NCBI GenBank assembly: GCA_018396755.1 | Contig: JAGTQM010000017.1 | Span: 1-39,809 of the forward strand | Reading direction: 5' to 3' | DNA: 39,809 nt | From: Candidatus Bathyarchaeota archaeon | GTDB taxonomy: Archaea; Thermoproteota; CALKCG01; B24 | In this document: positions 25,979-34,198 of the stretch, piece after piece | Layout: every line of letters starts with the position of its first letter | Position numbering within the stretch: position 1 is the stretch's first letter | Notes under the pieces: generated by a model | What the model was told of the DNA's origin: nothing | Database searches by the model: none | The model's input: the letters and a program-made list of their open reading frames with translations, nothing else | Position numbers and translations under genes: made by a program

Positions 25979-26003
25979 CGAGAAGCTTATCCTCTCTAGG
26001 AAG

Positions 26004-26160
26004 GTTCAGCAGCCTTAGCAGTTTGCTCATAGGCTTGATCGCCGGTGCTGTTTTAGGTTATGGGGGTTTTTCTAGTCAGTTGAGCCGTCTTGAGGAAGAG
26101 GTTAAAAGACCTCTTTTTGAAGATACTGCGGTATTTTTTGCTTCGCCCCCATCTTCTCCA
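26004..26160 (+). pseudogene. N-terminal part of a broken coiled-coil membrane protein gene
   Basis: Plus-strand frame reads SLLIGLIAGAVLGYGGFSSQLSRLEEEVKR, a membrane segment running into a coiled coil, then passes into the antisense of the next fragment. A TTG at about 26022 could have been the start. The matching C-terminal half appears at 26319-26480. Confidence 0.45.
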
Positions 26161-26330
26161 ATACATTTAACCATCTAAAGCTCATATGGTTCAGCCTTAT
26201 AATTGCCTTCGCCTCTTCAATGAAACTTCTAAACGCCTCACTCGTCTTTTCAAGCTCAGTCGTTTCAAACTCTACAACCTTAATGGCGTCGTAGAAAGAC
26301 TTGAAGAAATCTTCTAAACAGAAGCTTATT
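26102..26330 (-). pseudogene. Start-less helical ORF fragment inserted between two halves of a plus-strand gene
   Basis: Minus-strand open frame of about 72 codons reads EDFFKSFYDAIKVVEFETTELEKTSEAF, FIEEAKAIIRLNHMSF, ending LQKEVF and a stop at 26102-26104. It is amphipathic and clearly protein-like, but no start codon precedes it after the upstream stop, so it is a truncated gene end. Family unknown. Confidence 0.5.
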
Positions 26331-26480
26331 AATTATCTTCAAGAAGAGATCAAGACTCAGCAAAACCAGATCTTCCAGCTAAATACAAACTTGAAAATAT
26401 ACTCTGCAACCACGTTCATAGTTGGTTTGATAGTGGGCGCTGTCGCATCACTTCTCATCAAGCGAAGACCAGCCCATTAA
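26319..26480 (+). pseudogene. C-terminal part of a broken coiled-coil membrane protein gene
   Basis: Plus-strand frame reads QKLINYLQEEIKTQQNQIFQL, a coiled coil, then TFIVGLIVGAVASLLIKRR, a C-terminal membrane anchor with basic end, and a stop at 26478-26480. No start codon in a sensible place. Pairs with the fragment at 26004. Confidence 0.5.
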
Positions 26481-27060
26481 GGCTCATCCTATATATTAGT
26501 AGACTCGATCTAAATAATGAGACCTGACAAAGCTCGATGTTCACAAGTTTATTGTCTATGAGATGTTTCCATAATGGACTTATTGTGTAAAACGTATACT
26601 GGGGCTACTTGAATTTTCATCGAAAATTCCATAGTTGCGATGTACGCAAAACCAATAAAAGATGGTAACTAAGGGGTTTTTGCATAGTTATGTTAAAAGC
26701 ATTGCAGAGGGCTAGTTAATGGTAGCATATGAGGAAGCTTGAGAAAAGTAGCCCATTCTTAATAGTAAATTGCTTAACTGTCATTTTTAAGTCGATCTCA
26801 TCCGTTGCTCCAGCCTCCTTGAAGCATCAGTCCAGCGAGTTCATGTAGCGTTACTTATCGTGGGTTAACTCTGGACCTATACGAAGGATCATTATTTAGA
26901 CTTTAAACCGATATTCCAACTATGGAGAATCGTTCATTTATATGTAAAAAGCAGAGAAATTTTTATTAGATGATACACTTACGGCAGGAGGTGCTGTGTG
27001 AACTGCACCCTCTAAACATCAAAACGTAAAGATGAGCCTAAAAGCAAAAAATAGGGGGTT
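26481..27060. other. Gene-free, probably decayed stretch
   Basis: Holds a palindrome GAATTTTC-ATC-GAAAATTC (26611-26629) followed directly by CCATAG. A plus frame from ATG 26728 is open for about 39 codons with stops in all likely continuations. No RNA gene seen. Confidence 0.45.
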
Positions 27061-27342
27061 TTGCGGGAGACGTCACCACTTCAAAGTCTTATAATAGAAT
27101 GGGCAATATTTCTCACATTAGCGATCATCATGCTGAAAACCAAAGATGCTGCTACATTCTTTCAACTACATGACTCAAACCTACTCCTAACCATACCAAC
27201 ATTTACAGTACTATTACCAGTGTCCCTAAACTTTCTATTGGATGTGCCCGCATGGCTGATACCTCCACATCTAATCTACACGTCAATGTTCTCAGCATCC
27301 ATAATCATAAAGCTCACCAAACCCCTTTCGTCAAACAGGTAG
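27061..27342 (+). CDS. Possible small two-segment membrane protein
   Basis: 93 residues from a TTG start, with hydrophobic segments at about 8-24, 42-62 and 65-83, so it could be a small membrane protein of an integrated element. There is no visible ribosome site, it overlaps the broken proteasome-like gene on the other strand, and no family is recognised. It may be a chance frame. Confidence 0.25.
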   Translation: MRETSPLQSLIIEWAIFLTLAIIMLKTKDAATFFQLHDSNLLLTIPTFTVLLPVSLNFLLDVPAWLIPPHLIYTSMFSASIIIKLTKPLSSNR

Positions 27343-27670
27343 ATGGACGCTTTTCCGCTCTGATCCACGCTCGTCAAAACAATGCTGAAGCTCAGATCGA
27401 GCCTCTGATCATGTAGCTCTCTAAACCTGCTGATGAAGGCCGATTCGACCTGCTTGACAGCCTCCTCAAACTGTTCGAAGCTCGGAGCCTTCTTTCCCCA
27501 TTCCCTTATGGCTAGATCCCTGAGAACCTTTTCACACATCCTATAGCCCTGTTTAATGAGGGGGCGCCGCCAGCTACCGCAAGGGGCACGTAATCTCGTC
27601 CACCTTCAGAAGTATCGGATATACCTTTCTGGTCTCGTAGCTGACTGGGCAGACCATCACCTTGGAACCT
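27276..27670 (-). pseudogene. Broken Ntn-hydrolase (proteasome-beta-like) gene
   Basis: Minus-strand pieces in successive frames read SYETRKVYPILLKVDEI, then PLAVAGGAPSLNRAIG, then KVLRDLAIREWG...FEQFEEAVKQVESAFISRF and DLSFSIVLTSVDQ, SIYLFDERGLV. The order K-x-YPI, AGAG-like turn, amphipathic helix and LYLFDxRGL resembles small archaeal Ntn hydrolases related to proteasome subunits. Two frameshifts (near 27578 and 27545) and a lost C-terminus mean it is dead. Identity is moderately sure. The 93-aa plus-strand frame at 27061-27342 overlapping it is not credited. Confidence 0.45.
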
Positions 27671-27675
27671 GAAGC

Positions 27676-28038
27676 CTAAATAAATTCTACATTTGGCAGA
27701 CCTTTAAAATGCACATCTCCTGTAACGAGGGGTAATTGTCTATGTTGAGATGTAGCGTATATTATAGCGTCCACGGTGTGAAGCTTGTATTTTTGTTTCA
27801 TTTCTGCAGCTAACAGGGCTATCTCAGTGTCCAATGGTATGATGAAGCTTCTTTCAATAATAAATTCCAACCTTGTTGTTGGATCTCTCTGCTCCCTTAG
27901 GTATCTGGATTTGATCTCCGTCAGGCATATTGAAGGCGTGTAAAGCGGTTCTGTTCCCTCTACATAATTTTTAACTTTGGCTCCTCTATTTGAGCCGATG
28001 AAATATTCTATCCAAGCGAAAGAATCAAGAAGTCTCAT
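27676..28038 (-). CDS. VapC-type PIN-domain ribonuclease toxin
   Basis: 120 residues from ATG 28038; an ATG 54 bases earlier is in frame but lies inside the antitoxin gene and precedes the family N-terminus. Catalytic acidic residues: D in RLLDSFAWIEYF, E in CLTEIKSRY, D in HTVDAIIYAT and D in VTGDVHF, the complete PIN set. Overlaps the antitoxin gene end by 14 bases. VapC toxins cut tRNA or rRNA when released from VapB. Confidence 0.9.
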   Translation of the reverse strand: MRLLDSFAWIEYFIGSNRGAKVKNYVEGTEPLYTPSICLTEIKSRYLREQRDPTTRLEFIIERSFIIPLDTEIALLAAEMKQKYKLHTVDAIIYATSQHRQLPLVTGDVHFKGLPNVEFI

Positions 28039-28237
28039 GAAGCTCTTCCTCATCTCTAAGTCCTTCCGTTGTAAGCCAGGAGTCAACCCCAAACATACTT
28101 TTAGTAGGTTTGAAAAGTCCCCTTATAAGCACCTCATTTACGGCCTTTGAAATTTTACGTCTTCCAAACTTTTTAATTAAATACTCATAGATTTCATCCT
28201 CCAGTATTATCGTGGTTTTCACAGGCAATACTTTCAC
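28025..28237 (-). CDS. VapB-type antitoxin
   Basis: 70 residues from GTG 28237, chosen because the predicted transcript start is near 28240; GTG 28222 (VKTTIILEDEIYEYL) is a good alternative and the longer ATG at 28282 lies before the promoter. The N-terminus is a TTIIL strand plus helix, IYEYLIKKFGRRKISKAVNEVLIRGLF, as in VapB/CopG-like DNA binders; the C-terminal 30 residues would neutralise the toxin. Confidence 0.8.
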   Translation of the reverse strand: MKVLPVKTTIILEDEIYEYLIKKFGRRKISKAVNEVLIRGLFKPTKSMFGVDSWLTTEGLRDEEELHETS

Positions 28238-28246
28238 CGTAAAATG

Positions 28247-28270
28247 TATTACATACATGTAATATTTATA
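28247..28270 (-). promoter_or_regulatory. VapBC promoter with perfect palindrome
   Basis: Minus-strand TATA tataaatatt (28261-28270) overlaps the inverted repeat TATTACAT-AC-ATGTAATA (28247-28264), which lies between TATA and transcript start. This is the usual position for autorepression by VapB. Confidence 0.7.
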
Positions 28271-28282
28271 GCTTTCGATCAA

Positions 28283-28931
28283 TATAAATTCAGTTTGGTT
28301 CCATTGCGGAGCAAAATTAGATATGTTCTGAAGACGAAGCGATGAAGGTGATTAGACGGCTTAGGATAATGGTGAATTGAAAAGGAGTCATCTTCTCCGT
28401 ATCGGGTTATTTCGCTGTGCTTGTTTATGAAGGTCTGTGTTTTCTTAATACAGATGGAGGCGTATCTATTCCGGTGGGAAAATCTAAGGCGGATTATGGT
28501 GGAAAGCGGATTCAATTCCACCATAGAGTATTATTGGGGGGATCAAAGAGGATATAGAGGACTTCGCCCGTGTAGTGGAGAAGGTTAAAGAAGACCTAAA
28601 TGGGTTGAAGTAGTATTAAAGCTCGTGTAGGAAGACATTTTGGAGCTTCTTAAAAATCTAGAAATAAAAATGGGTGATTTTTACGGGGGATTGTCCATCT
28701 ATCTTCGGTTCATAGTAGTCTCTGATTTTAGGTCATAAGAGGTTTCCACAATCTTACGTTGCTACCAATGTCGAAGAGAAAGTAAGTAATAGCGCACCAG
28801 ATCCTGTAAACGTGTAATTCTTATTCGGCGAAATATCAACAGAATTTGCTCCAACAAAGATTATAAATATACGTGTTGGAGTTGCGCGCTATACTATAAC
28901 TTTTTTTATTTTCTTTAGTCTACTATATTGT
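28283..28931. other. Decayed stretch before the GH2 gene
   Basis: On the plus strand about 28536-28740 two frames read GGIKEDIEDFARVVEKVKEDLNGLK, and after a shift and a stop EDILELLKNLEIKMGDFYGGL: a coiled-coil gene remnant. The 81-codon minus ORF at 28279-28524 has no domain. At the right edge a TATA-like ctttttttattttc (about 28898-28911) precedes the GH2 gene. Confidence 0.45.
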
Positions 28932-31496
28932 GTGCACCAAACAATTATTCTTAGAGAGGATTGGGCTATTAAATCATCAGCCGAAGTAAAGGTTGACGGA
29001 GAAGTGGTATCTACTCTTGATTTTTCTCCAGAGGGTTGGTATACTACATCCATTCCTAGCACGGTTTTAGCAGCTCTTGTCAAGGCCAATGTCTATCCTG
29101 ACCCGTATTATGGTACAAACATATTAAAGATTGGAGGTAAGACTGCATCGGATGTTTCAATAGTCCCTCCGTTCGATGTCCCATGGTGGTACCGAACCGT
29201 GTTTAAACTGCCAGACGATTATAAGGGGAAACATATTTGGTTAAATCTTCAAGGCGTAAACTATGCCGCGGATATCTGGCTTAACGGACATTTAGTGGCG
29301 GATAGAAATACCATTGAAGGCCCATATAGAATATTTCAGCTTGAAATAACCGATCGTGTAGTTCCCGGAGAAGAAAATTGTCTGGCGATGAAGATATTCC
29401 CTCCTAGAAGCACCTATCTAGACCTTACAATCGCTTGGGTGGATTGGAATCCAACCCCTCCCGACCTAGATATGGGTATTTGGTACCCCGTGAAGATCAC
29501 GGCAAGCGGCCCAGTGAAGATGAGGAATCCTTTCGTCGTTACAGACCTTGATCTGCCCTCTCTTGACGTAGCGCATTTGGAAGTTTCCGTCGAGCTGACC
29601 AATTTACTCGCAAAACCAATAAGCGGAATCTTGTACGGCGAGATTTCGAACGTCAATAATATCGACGAGGGGGGAACCTCAGTAGGAGGACCTGAAGTTA
29701 TTCAATTCTCCATAGAGGTTTCACTTGAAGCAGGTGAAACCAAATTAGTTAAACATAAGTTAGATATTATAAATCCACGCATATGGTGGCCCATTCATAG
29801 AGGCACTCAGCAATTATATGATTTAAAGTTGAGTTTTCTGGCAAATGGGGAAGTGTCGGATACGGAAAAAGTCCGCTTTGGGATCCGCAAGGTCTCTTCT
29901 TGGATGAATACTTTTGACGGTAAAAGGACCAGGGTTTTCCAAATAAACGGCGAGAACATAGTGATAAAAGGCGCAGAATACGCAGACGACATGATGATGC
30001 AGTATTCACCTGAAATGGAGGAGGCGGCAGTTAAATACGCTGTAACTATGAACCTTAACGCACTTCGACTAGAAGGGCCACGAGGCTCAGACCACTTATA
30101 CGAGCTTTGCGATAAGTATGGAATATTAATTATGGCTGGACTGTGCTGCTGTTCTACATGGGAACATTGGCCTACATGGACTCTTCACACAGCCGATGTT
30201 GCTGTATGGAGCTGGAGAGATCAAGTAATCCTCTGGAGAAATCATCCATCCGTCTTCCTTTACGCGTATGGAAGCGACAAGTATCCACCTCCGGAGATTG
30301 AAGCCAGATATATAGAAGTACTCAATAAGTACGACCCTACTAGACCCTACATATCTTCATGCACAAGTGCACCATCCAAGATCGCAGGGCATACAGGAGT
30401 TTATATGGGTCCCTGGCCTAATGTATACGCCTACCATCCCCCGTCATACTGGTATACGAAATTAGAATTCAACACTGAATGCGGCCCTAGTGGTGAGCAA
30501 GTCCCGCCCGTAGCAAGTTTACGTAAAATGATGCCTGAAACAGAGTTATGGCCACCCATCACTCCTTCATGGATGGCGCGTTTACACCCAAGTTTTTATC
30601 CTCAGATGAGAGCAGCTTTGCATTCACGCTACGGTGAACCAACCACGCTTGAGGAATATTGCATGAAATCGCAAGTGCTTCAATATGAGGCTACCCGTGC
30701 CATGTTTGAGGCGTTTACCCACAACAAATACTCCTCCAGCGGCGTTATATTTTGGAAACTCAACTCCGCTTGGCCAACGCTGTATTGGCAACTTTACGAC
30801 TATTATCTAAAGCCTAACGGCGCTTTTTACGGCGCGCAAATCGCATGCGAACCATTACATGTCTATTACAACTATGTTGACAATTCAGTCTACGTCGTTA
30901 ATGGATATTGTAAAAGCTTCGAGAATTTAGAAGTACTTGTGAAAGTTTTAAACTTCGACATGACAGAGAAGTTTTCTACATCGACAACAATAAATGTGGA
31001 ACCGGATAGCACCAACTACGTCCTCACAATCCCCGCATTAGAAAACCTGAGCCCAGTCTACTTCATAAAGCTTGAGCTTAAGGATAGCGGAGGAAGCTTA
31101 ATAAGCTCCAACTTTTACTGGCTGTCGACCAAAGGCGATGAGTATGCTGACTTTACACAATTGATGAAACTTCCAACTGTTGATTTAGATGTAACGACGG
31201 AGTTAGAGGAGAAAAACGGCGAATACATCGTTCATGTAACATTTGTAAATCCGACGAGCAATCTCGCATTTTTCATAAACCCCAGCATACTTAAGGGCTT
31301 ACATGGACCTGAAATCCTGCCAACTTTTTGGAGCTCCAACTATTTCAGTTTAATCCCGGGAGAGAAAAGAGCCGTGACAGCAACTTTTGCCAAGAAGACC
31401 TTAGGCGCGGAAGACCCTTATTTAATGATAGATGGGTGGAACATAAAACCCAAAGAGATCAACCTGAGAACAATTCGGAGTTCAAGATCATGTTGA
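28932..31496 (+). CDS. GH2-family exo-beta-glucosaminidase-like (CsxA type) glycosidase
   Basis: 854 residues. Sugar-binding jelly roll (about 1-195, ending SGPVKMRNPFV), immunoglobulin-like domain (200-320), TIM barrel (about 325-640) and two more beta domains to the end. The barrel follows exo-beta-D-glucosaminidase CsxA closely: NIVIKGAEYADD, NLNALRLEGPRGSDHLYELCDKYGIL, GSDKYPP where D449 corresponds to the CsxA acid/base Asp, EFNTECGPSG where E516 is the nucleophile, and SSGVIFWKLNSAWPTLYWQLYDYYLKPNGAFYGAQ. The GSD in place of the usual GNE is the mark that separates this group from beta-galactosidases and mannosidases. No signal peptide, so oligosaccharides are probably cleaved inside. 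GTG 28932, leaderless. Confidence 0.87.
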   Translation: MHQTIILREDWAIKSSAEVKVDGEVVSTLDFSPEGWYTTSIPSTVLAALVKANVYPDPYYGTNILKIGGKTASDVSIVPPFDVPWWYRTVFKLPDDYKGKHIWLNLQGVNYAADIWLNGHLVADRNTIEGPYRIFQLEITDRVVPGEENCLAMKIFPPRSTYLDLTIAWVDWNPTPPDLDMGIWYPVKITASGPVKMRNPFVVTDLDLPSLDVAHLEVSVELTNLLAKPISGILYGEISNVNNIDEGGTSVGGPEVIQFSIEVSLEAGETKLVKHKLDIINPRIWWPIHRGTQQLYDLKLSFLANGEVSDTEKVRFGIRKVSSWMNTFDGKRTRVFQINGENIVIKGAEYADDMMMQYSPEMEEAAVKYAVTMNLNALRLEGPRGSDHLYELCDKYGILIMAGLCCCSTWEHWPTWTLHTADVAVWSWRDQVILWRNHPSVFLYAYGSDKYPPPEIEARYIEVLNKYDPTRPYISSCTSAPSKIAGHTGVYMGPWPNVYAYHPPSYWYTKLEFNTECGPSGEQVPPVASLRKMMPETELWPPITPSWMARLHPSFYPQMRAALHSRYGEPTTLEEYCMKSQVLQYEATRAMFEAFTHNKYSSSGVIFWKLNSAWPTLYWQLYDYYLKPNGAFYGAQIACEPLHVYYNYVDNSVYVVNGYCKSFENLEVLVKVLNFDMTEKFSTSTTINVEPDSTNYVLTIPALENLSPVYFIKLELKDSGGSLISSNFYWLSTKGDEYADFTQLMKLPTVDLDVTTELEEKNGEYIVHVTFVNPTSNLAFFINPSILKGLHGPEILPTFWSSNYFSLIPGEKRAVTATFAKKTLGAEDPYLMIDGWNIKPKEINLRTIRSSRSC

Positions 31497-31786
31497 ACGA
31501 TTCTTCTAAAAGACATAGCTGGATCCTGAAGCTGGAATCCTTTTGCCCGTTGTTCCAGTTAATGGAGTATTCAACAGTATACTTCTAAGTCTATTCTGGA
31601 AAACAGCATGATTTCGATAAGAGACTGAGGTGCTATAGGCATCTGACGCCGGCTTTTAACAATATTTTCCCCTCATAATATATCTAGTGTGTAAAAATAA
31701 TTAACTGTAGAAATTTTAATCGCGCTACTTCTAATAGAGAAGAAGATTTAAATTATCATGAAGATTATAAAATAAGTAAATAGTAG

Positions 31787-32677
31787 ATGAGGGATTCTAC
31801 TATGAGAGGTGTTACCTTTGGTATAGTTTTACCTCAATCTGTACCTAATTATGCTATAGTTCGCAATGTAGCATTGGAATGTGAGCGACTTGGTTACGAC
31901 TCTATATGGCTTAACGATCACTTCTATGAGGGATGGTTGCCGCCCGAGGAGCACATGCATCCATATTTGGACTGTTGGACGTTACTCCCAGCTCTCGCTG
32001 TAGAAACAAAGACAATACGTATTGGAAGTCTTGTAACGTCGAACACGTTTAGACACCCATCTCTACTTGCAAAGATGGCTACTACACTTGATGTAATAAG
32101 CGCGGGTAGACTTGAGTTTGGAATTGGCGCAGGAGACTTGCCTGTTGAACATTATACCTATGGAATACCTTACCCTTCAGATGTTGAGAGAATTTCACGA
32201 TTACGTGAAGCTCTTCAAGTAATCATTAAAATTTGGACTGAAGAAAAGCCTAGCTTCACTGGGAAGTTTTATGAGATAAGGGAGCCTCCGTGCTTCCCCA
32301 AGCCTATTCAAAAACCACATCCACCTATATGGATCGGATCTATTACCGGTAAAAAACGTATAATAAGATTGGCAGCTGAATATGCCGATAACTTTAATGT
32401 ACTTGACGGCTCACCGGAATCATACGTCGAAAAGATGAAGACTTTAGATGAATATTGTGAGAAGATCGGACGTAAGCCGAGCAGTATAAGGCGAAGCTGG
32501 CATGGATTCATCGATACTACTATTAAAAAAGATGATAGTCTTATCGAAGACACGATACGTAATTTAAAAGCTATGTCAGATGCAGGCGTTCAAGACTTCA
32601 TACTTGGATTTAGCGACCGTACCGATATCGAGGCTCTAAAAATTTTCGCCGAACAGGTAATCCCAACCCTCAAATAA
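31787..32677 (+). CDS. LLM-class flavin/F420-dependent oxidoreductase
   Basis: 296 residues from ATG 31787; ATG 31802 (MRGVTFGIVLPQ) is an equally good start. Luciferase-like barrel: YDSIWLNDHF, WTLLPALAVETKTIRIGSLVTSNTFRHPSLLAKMATTLDVISAGRLEFGIGAG, FPKPIQKPHPPIWIGSITGKKRIIRLAAEYAD. Close to F420-dependent Mer/F420-glucose-dehydrogenase-like proteins. Hydride transfer to an unknown substrate; sugar oxidation would suit the neighbours. Confidence 0.92.
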   Translation: MRDSTMRGVTFGIVLPQSVPNYAIVRNVALECERLGYDSIWLNDHFYEGWLPPEEHMHPYLDCWTLLPALAVETKTIRIGSLVTSNTFRHPSLLAKMATTLDVISAGRLEFGIGAGDLPVEHYTYGIPYPSDVERISRLREALQVIIKIWTEEKPSFTGKFYEIREPPCFPKPIQKPHPPIWIGSITGKKRIIRLAAEYADNFNVLDGSPESYVEKMKTLDEYCEKIGRKPSSIRRSWHGFIDTTIKKDDSLIEDTIRNLKAMSDAGVQDFILGFSDRTDIEALKIFAEQVIPTLK

Positions 32678-32831
32678 ACGATATATTGGAGTCGATAATT
32701 ATAAAGAGAACAATGATATTTTCTATAAGCATTAACTGAAATATTACCACTATAAAATTTTTGATATCATACAGTGAACACTCCTCCCTAATGGTAAATC
32801 CTTTTAAGACTATCCCTTACAATGTTTGAAG

Positions 32832-33731
32832 CTATATTGTGTAAGTCTGATATTTTGGAAAAACCACCTTGGAAAACTCTTTCAGCATACTTATCGCCAT
32901 ACTGAGTGGAACTCTCGTCATCGAGAAGTCTATTAGGATTGTATCGGCTCCAGCCTCAGAATACTCCATTATCTTTGAAAGCCACTCTTTCGGATTTTCA
33001 CCAAGACCAGCAGGATATGTGAATGAAGGGGCTAATGAAATCGATCTCCCCTTTTTCCCCGCCATCTCAGTGATGTAGGATGCGATTCTTCTAAAGTTTT
33101 CAATCGGAAGGTTTGAAAGCGGTAGAAGACCATTGCCATATTTGACGGTAGCTTTCAGAATGGCTTCAGAAGAGCCGCCGAACCATATCGGTGGATGGGG
33201 CTTCTGAAGGGGTTTAGGCCAGAATGGCGCCTCAATAACCCTATAAAACTCACCCATATATGTAACTCTACCCTCTTCAACCCAAAGCTTCAATATTATC
33301 TCTAGAGCCTCCAGCATTCTGAATATACGTGATTCATGCCTACCCCAGTAAATACCGTAAGATACGGCTTCATCCTTAAACCATCCCGCACCTACACCGA
33401 AGTTGACACGCCCTCTGGAAATAATGTCTACTGTAGCTATAATCTTAGCTAATCTGGCCGGCTCATAGAATGGTAGAGGTGAAACCCTAGTTCCCAATCT
33501 TATTCTTCTCGTCTGTGTGGCTAACGCTGAAAGCAAAGTCCAAGCGTCAAGCTTATTCGGTTTATCTGGATTCCACCCAGTCTTCTCGTAAAACTCCCTT
33601 GGGAGGTAGAAGTGGTCTCCAACCCAGAGAGAATCGAAACCCAGCTCATCAGCTACGAGGGAAACCTCTAGAATCTCCCTATACCCGTATTCACCGTGAG
33701 TAGGAAGATGAACCCCGAATTTCAGATGCAA
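32832..33731 (-). CDS. LLM-class flavin/F420-dependent oxidoreductase, second copy
   Basis: 299 residues from TTG 33731, preceded by ggggggag at a good distance. A longer frame from ATG 33818 exists but that ATG lies before the transcript start predicted from the TATA at 33808-33816. Family features: FGVHLPTHG, LGFDSLWVGDHF, DAWTLLSALATQTRRIRLGTRVSPLPF, IISRGRVNFGVGAGW, PFWPKPLQKPHPPIWFGG. A paralogue of the gene at 31787, convergent with it. Confidence 0.92.
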   Translation of the reverse strand: MHLKFGVHLPTHGEYGYREILEVSLVADELGFDSLWVGDHFYLPREFYEKTGWNPDKPNKLDAWTLLSALATQTRRIRLGTRVSPLPFYEPARLAKIIATVDIISRGRVNFGVGAGWFKDEAVSYGIYWGRHESRIFRMLEALEIILKLWVEEGRVTYMGEFYRVIEAPFWPKPLQKPHPPIWFGGSSEAILKATVKYGNGLLPLSNLPIENFRRIASYITEMAGKKGRSISLAPSFTYPAGLGENPKEWLSKIMEYSEAGADTILIDFSMTRVPLSMAISMLKEFSKVVFPKYQTYTI

Positions 33732-33807
33732 AATTCTCCCCCCTTTAAAACTCCATGTATTTGATAAGCCTTTGCTCAGCCACATGGAAGACTTTTCTCC
33801 ACGAAAA

Positions 33808-33816
33808 CTTATAAGC
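33808..33816 (-). promoter_or_regulatory. TATA box of the second LLM gene
   Basis: Minus-strand gcttataag centred at 33812; transcript start expected near 33786, which supports the TTG start at 33731 over the ATG at 33818. Confidence 0.55.
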
Positions 33817-33818
33817 AT

Positions 33819-34198
33819 TTTTCGATTGAGAGCCCTTCAATCGCCGGACATGGTTAATCACAGTTTTATAACGTTCCTCTTCATTACACCTATAAAGACG
33901 TGGAGAAGGTACCTGGAGTTTGCAAATCTTAAATAATTGAATGGAAAACCACCTCTCAATCTACACAACGATTTACTCTAAAAATTGGATACTATAGAAT
34001 AGTCTCTGAAGTAATTCATCCCCCACATTAAAGCGTCTATGTCAACTTTAATAGTTAAGGGTATACACGTCTAATGTCATATGTATAAATCTATGGCTTC
34101 TCGTGGAGGCAGAAGTTTTGCTAATATATGGAAAGTCATCCACGTTAAGCTTATGTTTATCAAACGTCTAGTTTATCGACATATGCTGGAGGCTTAAA
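33819..34198. other. Intergenic region between divergent LLM and MFS genes
   Basis: About 380 bases. It carries the two promoters (33808-33816 minus; ttatgttta near 34150 plus) and the MFS ribosome site GGAGG at about 34188-34192. No other gene or repeat seen. Confidence 0.5.

Noticed and set aside
26728-26890. Plus-strand frame from ATG 26728 that looked like an insertion-sequence start
   Set aside because: Stops after about 39 codons, no transposase motif (no DDE/D, HUH or zinc finger) and no terminal inverted repeats.
28279-28524. 81-codon minus-strand ORF upstream of VapB
   Set aside because: No domain, no ribosome site, overlaps the VapBC promoter; probably chance.
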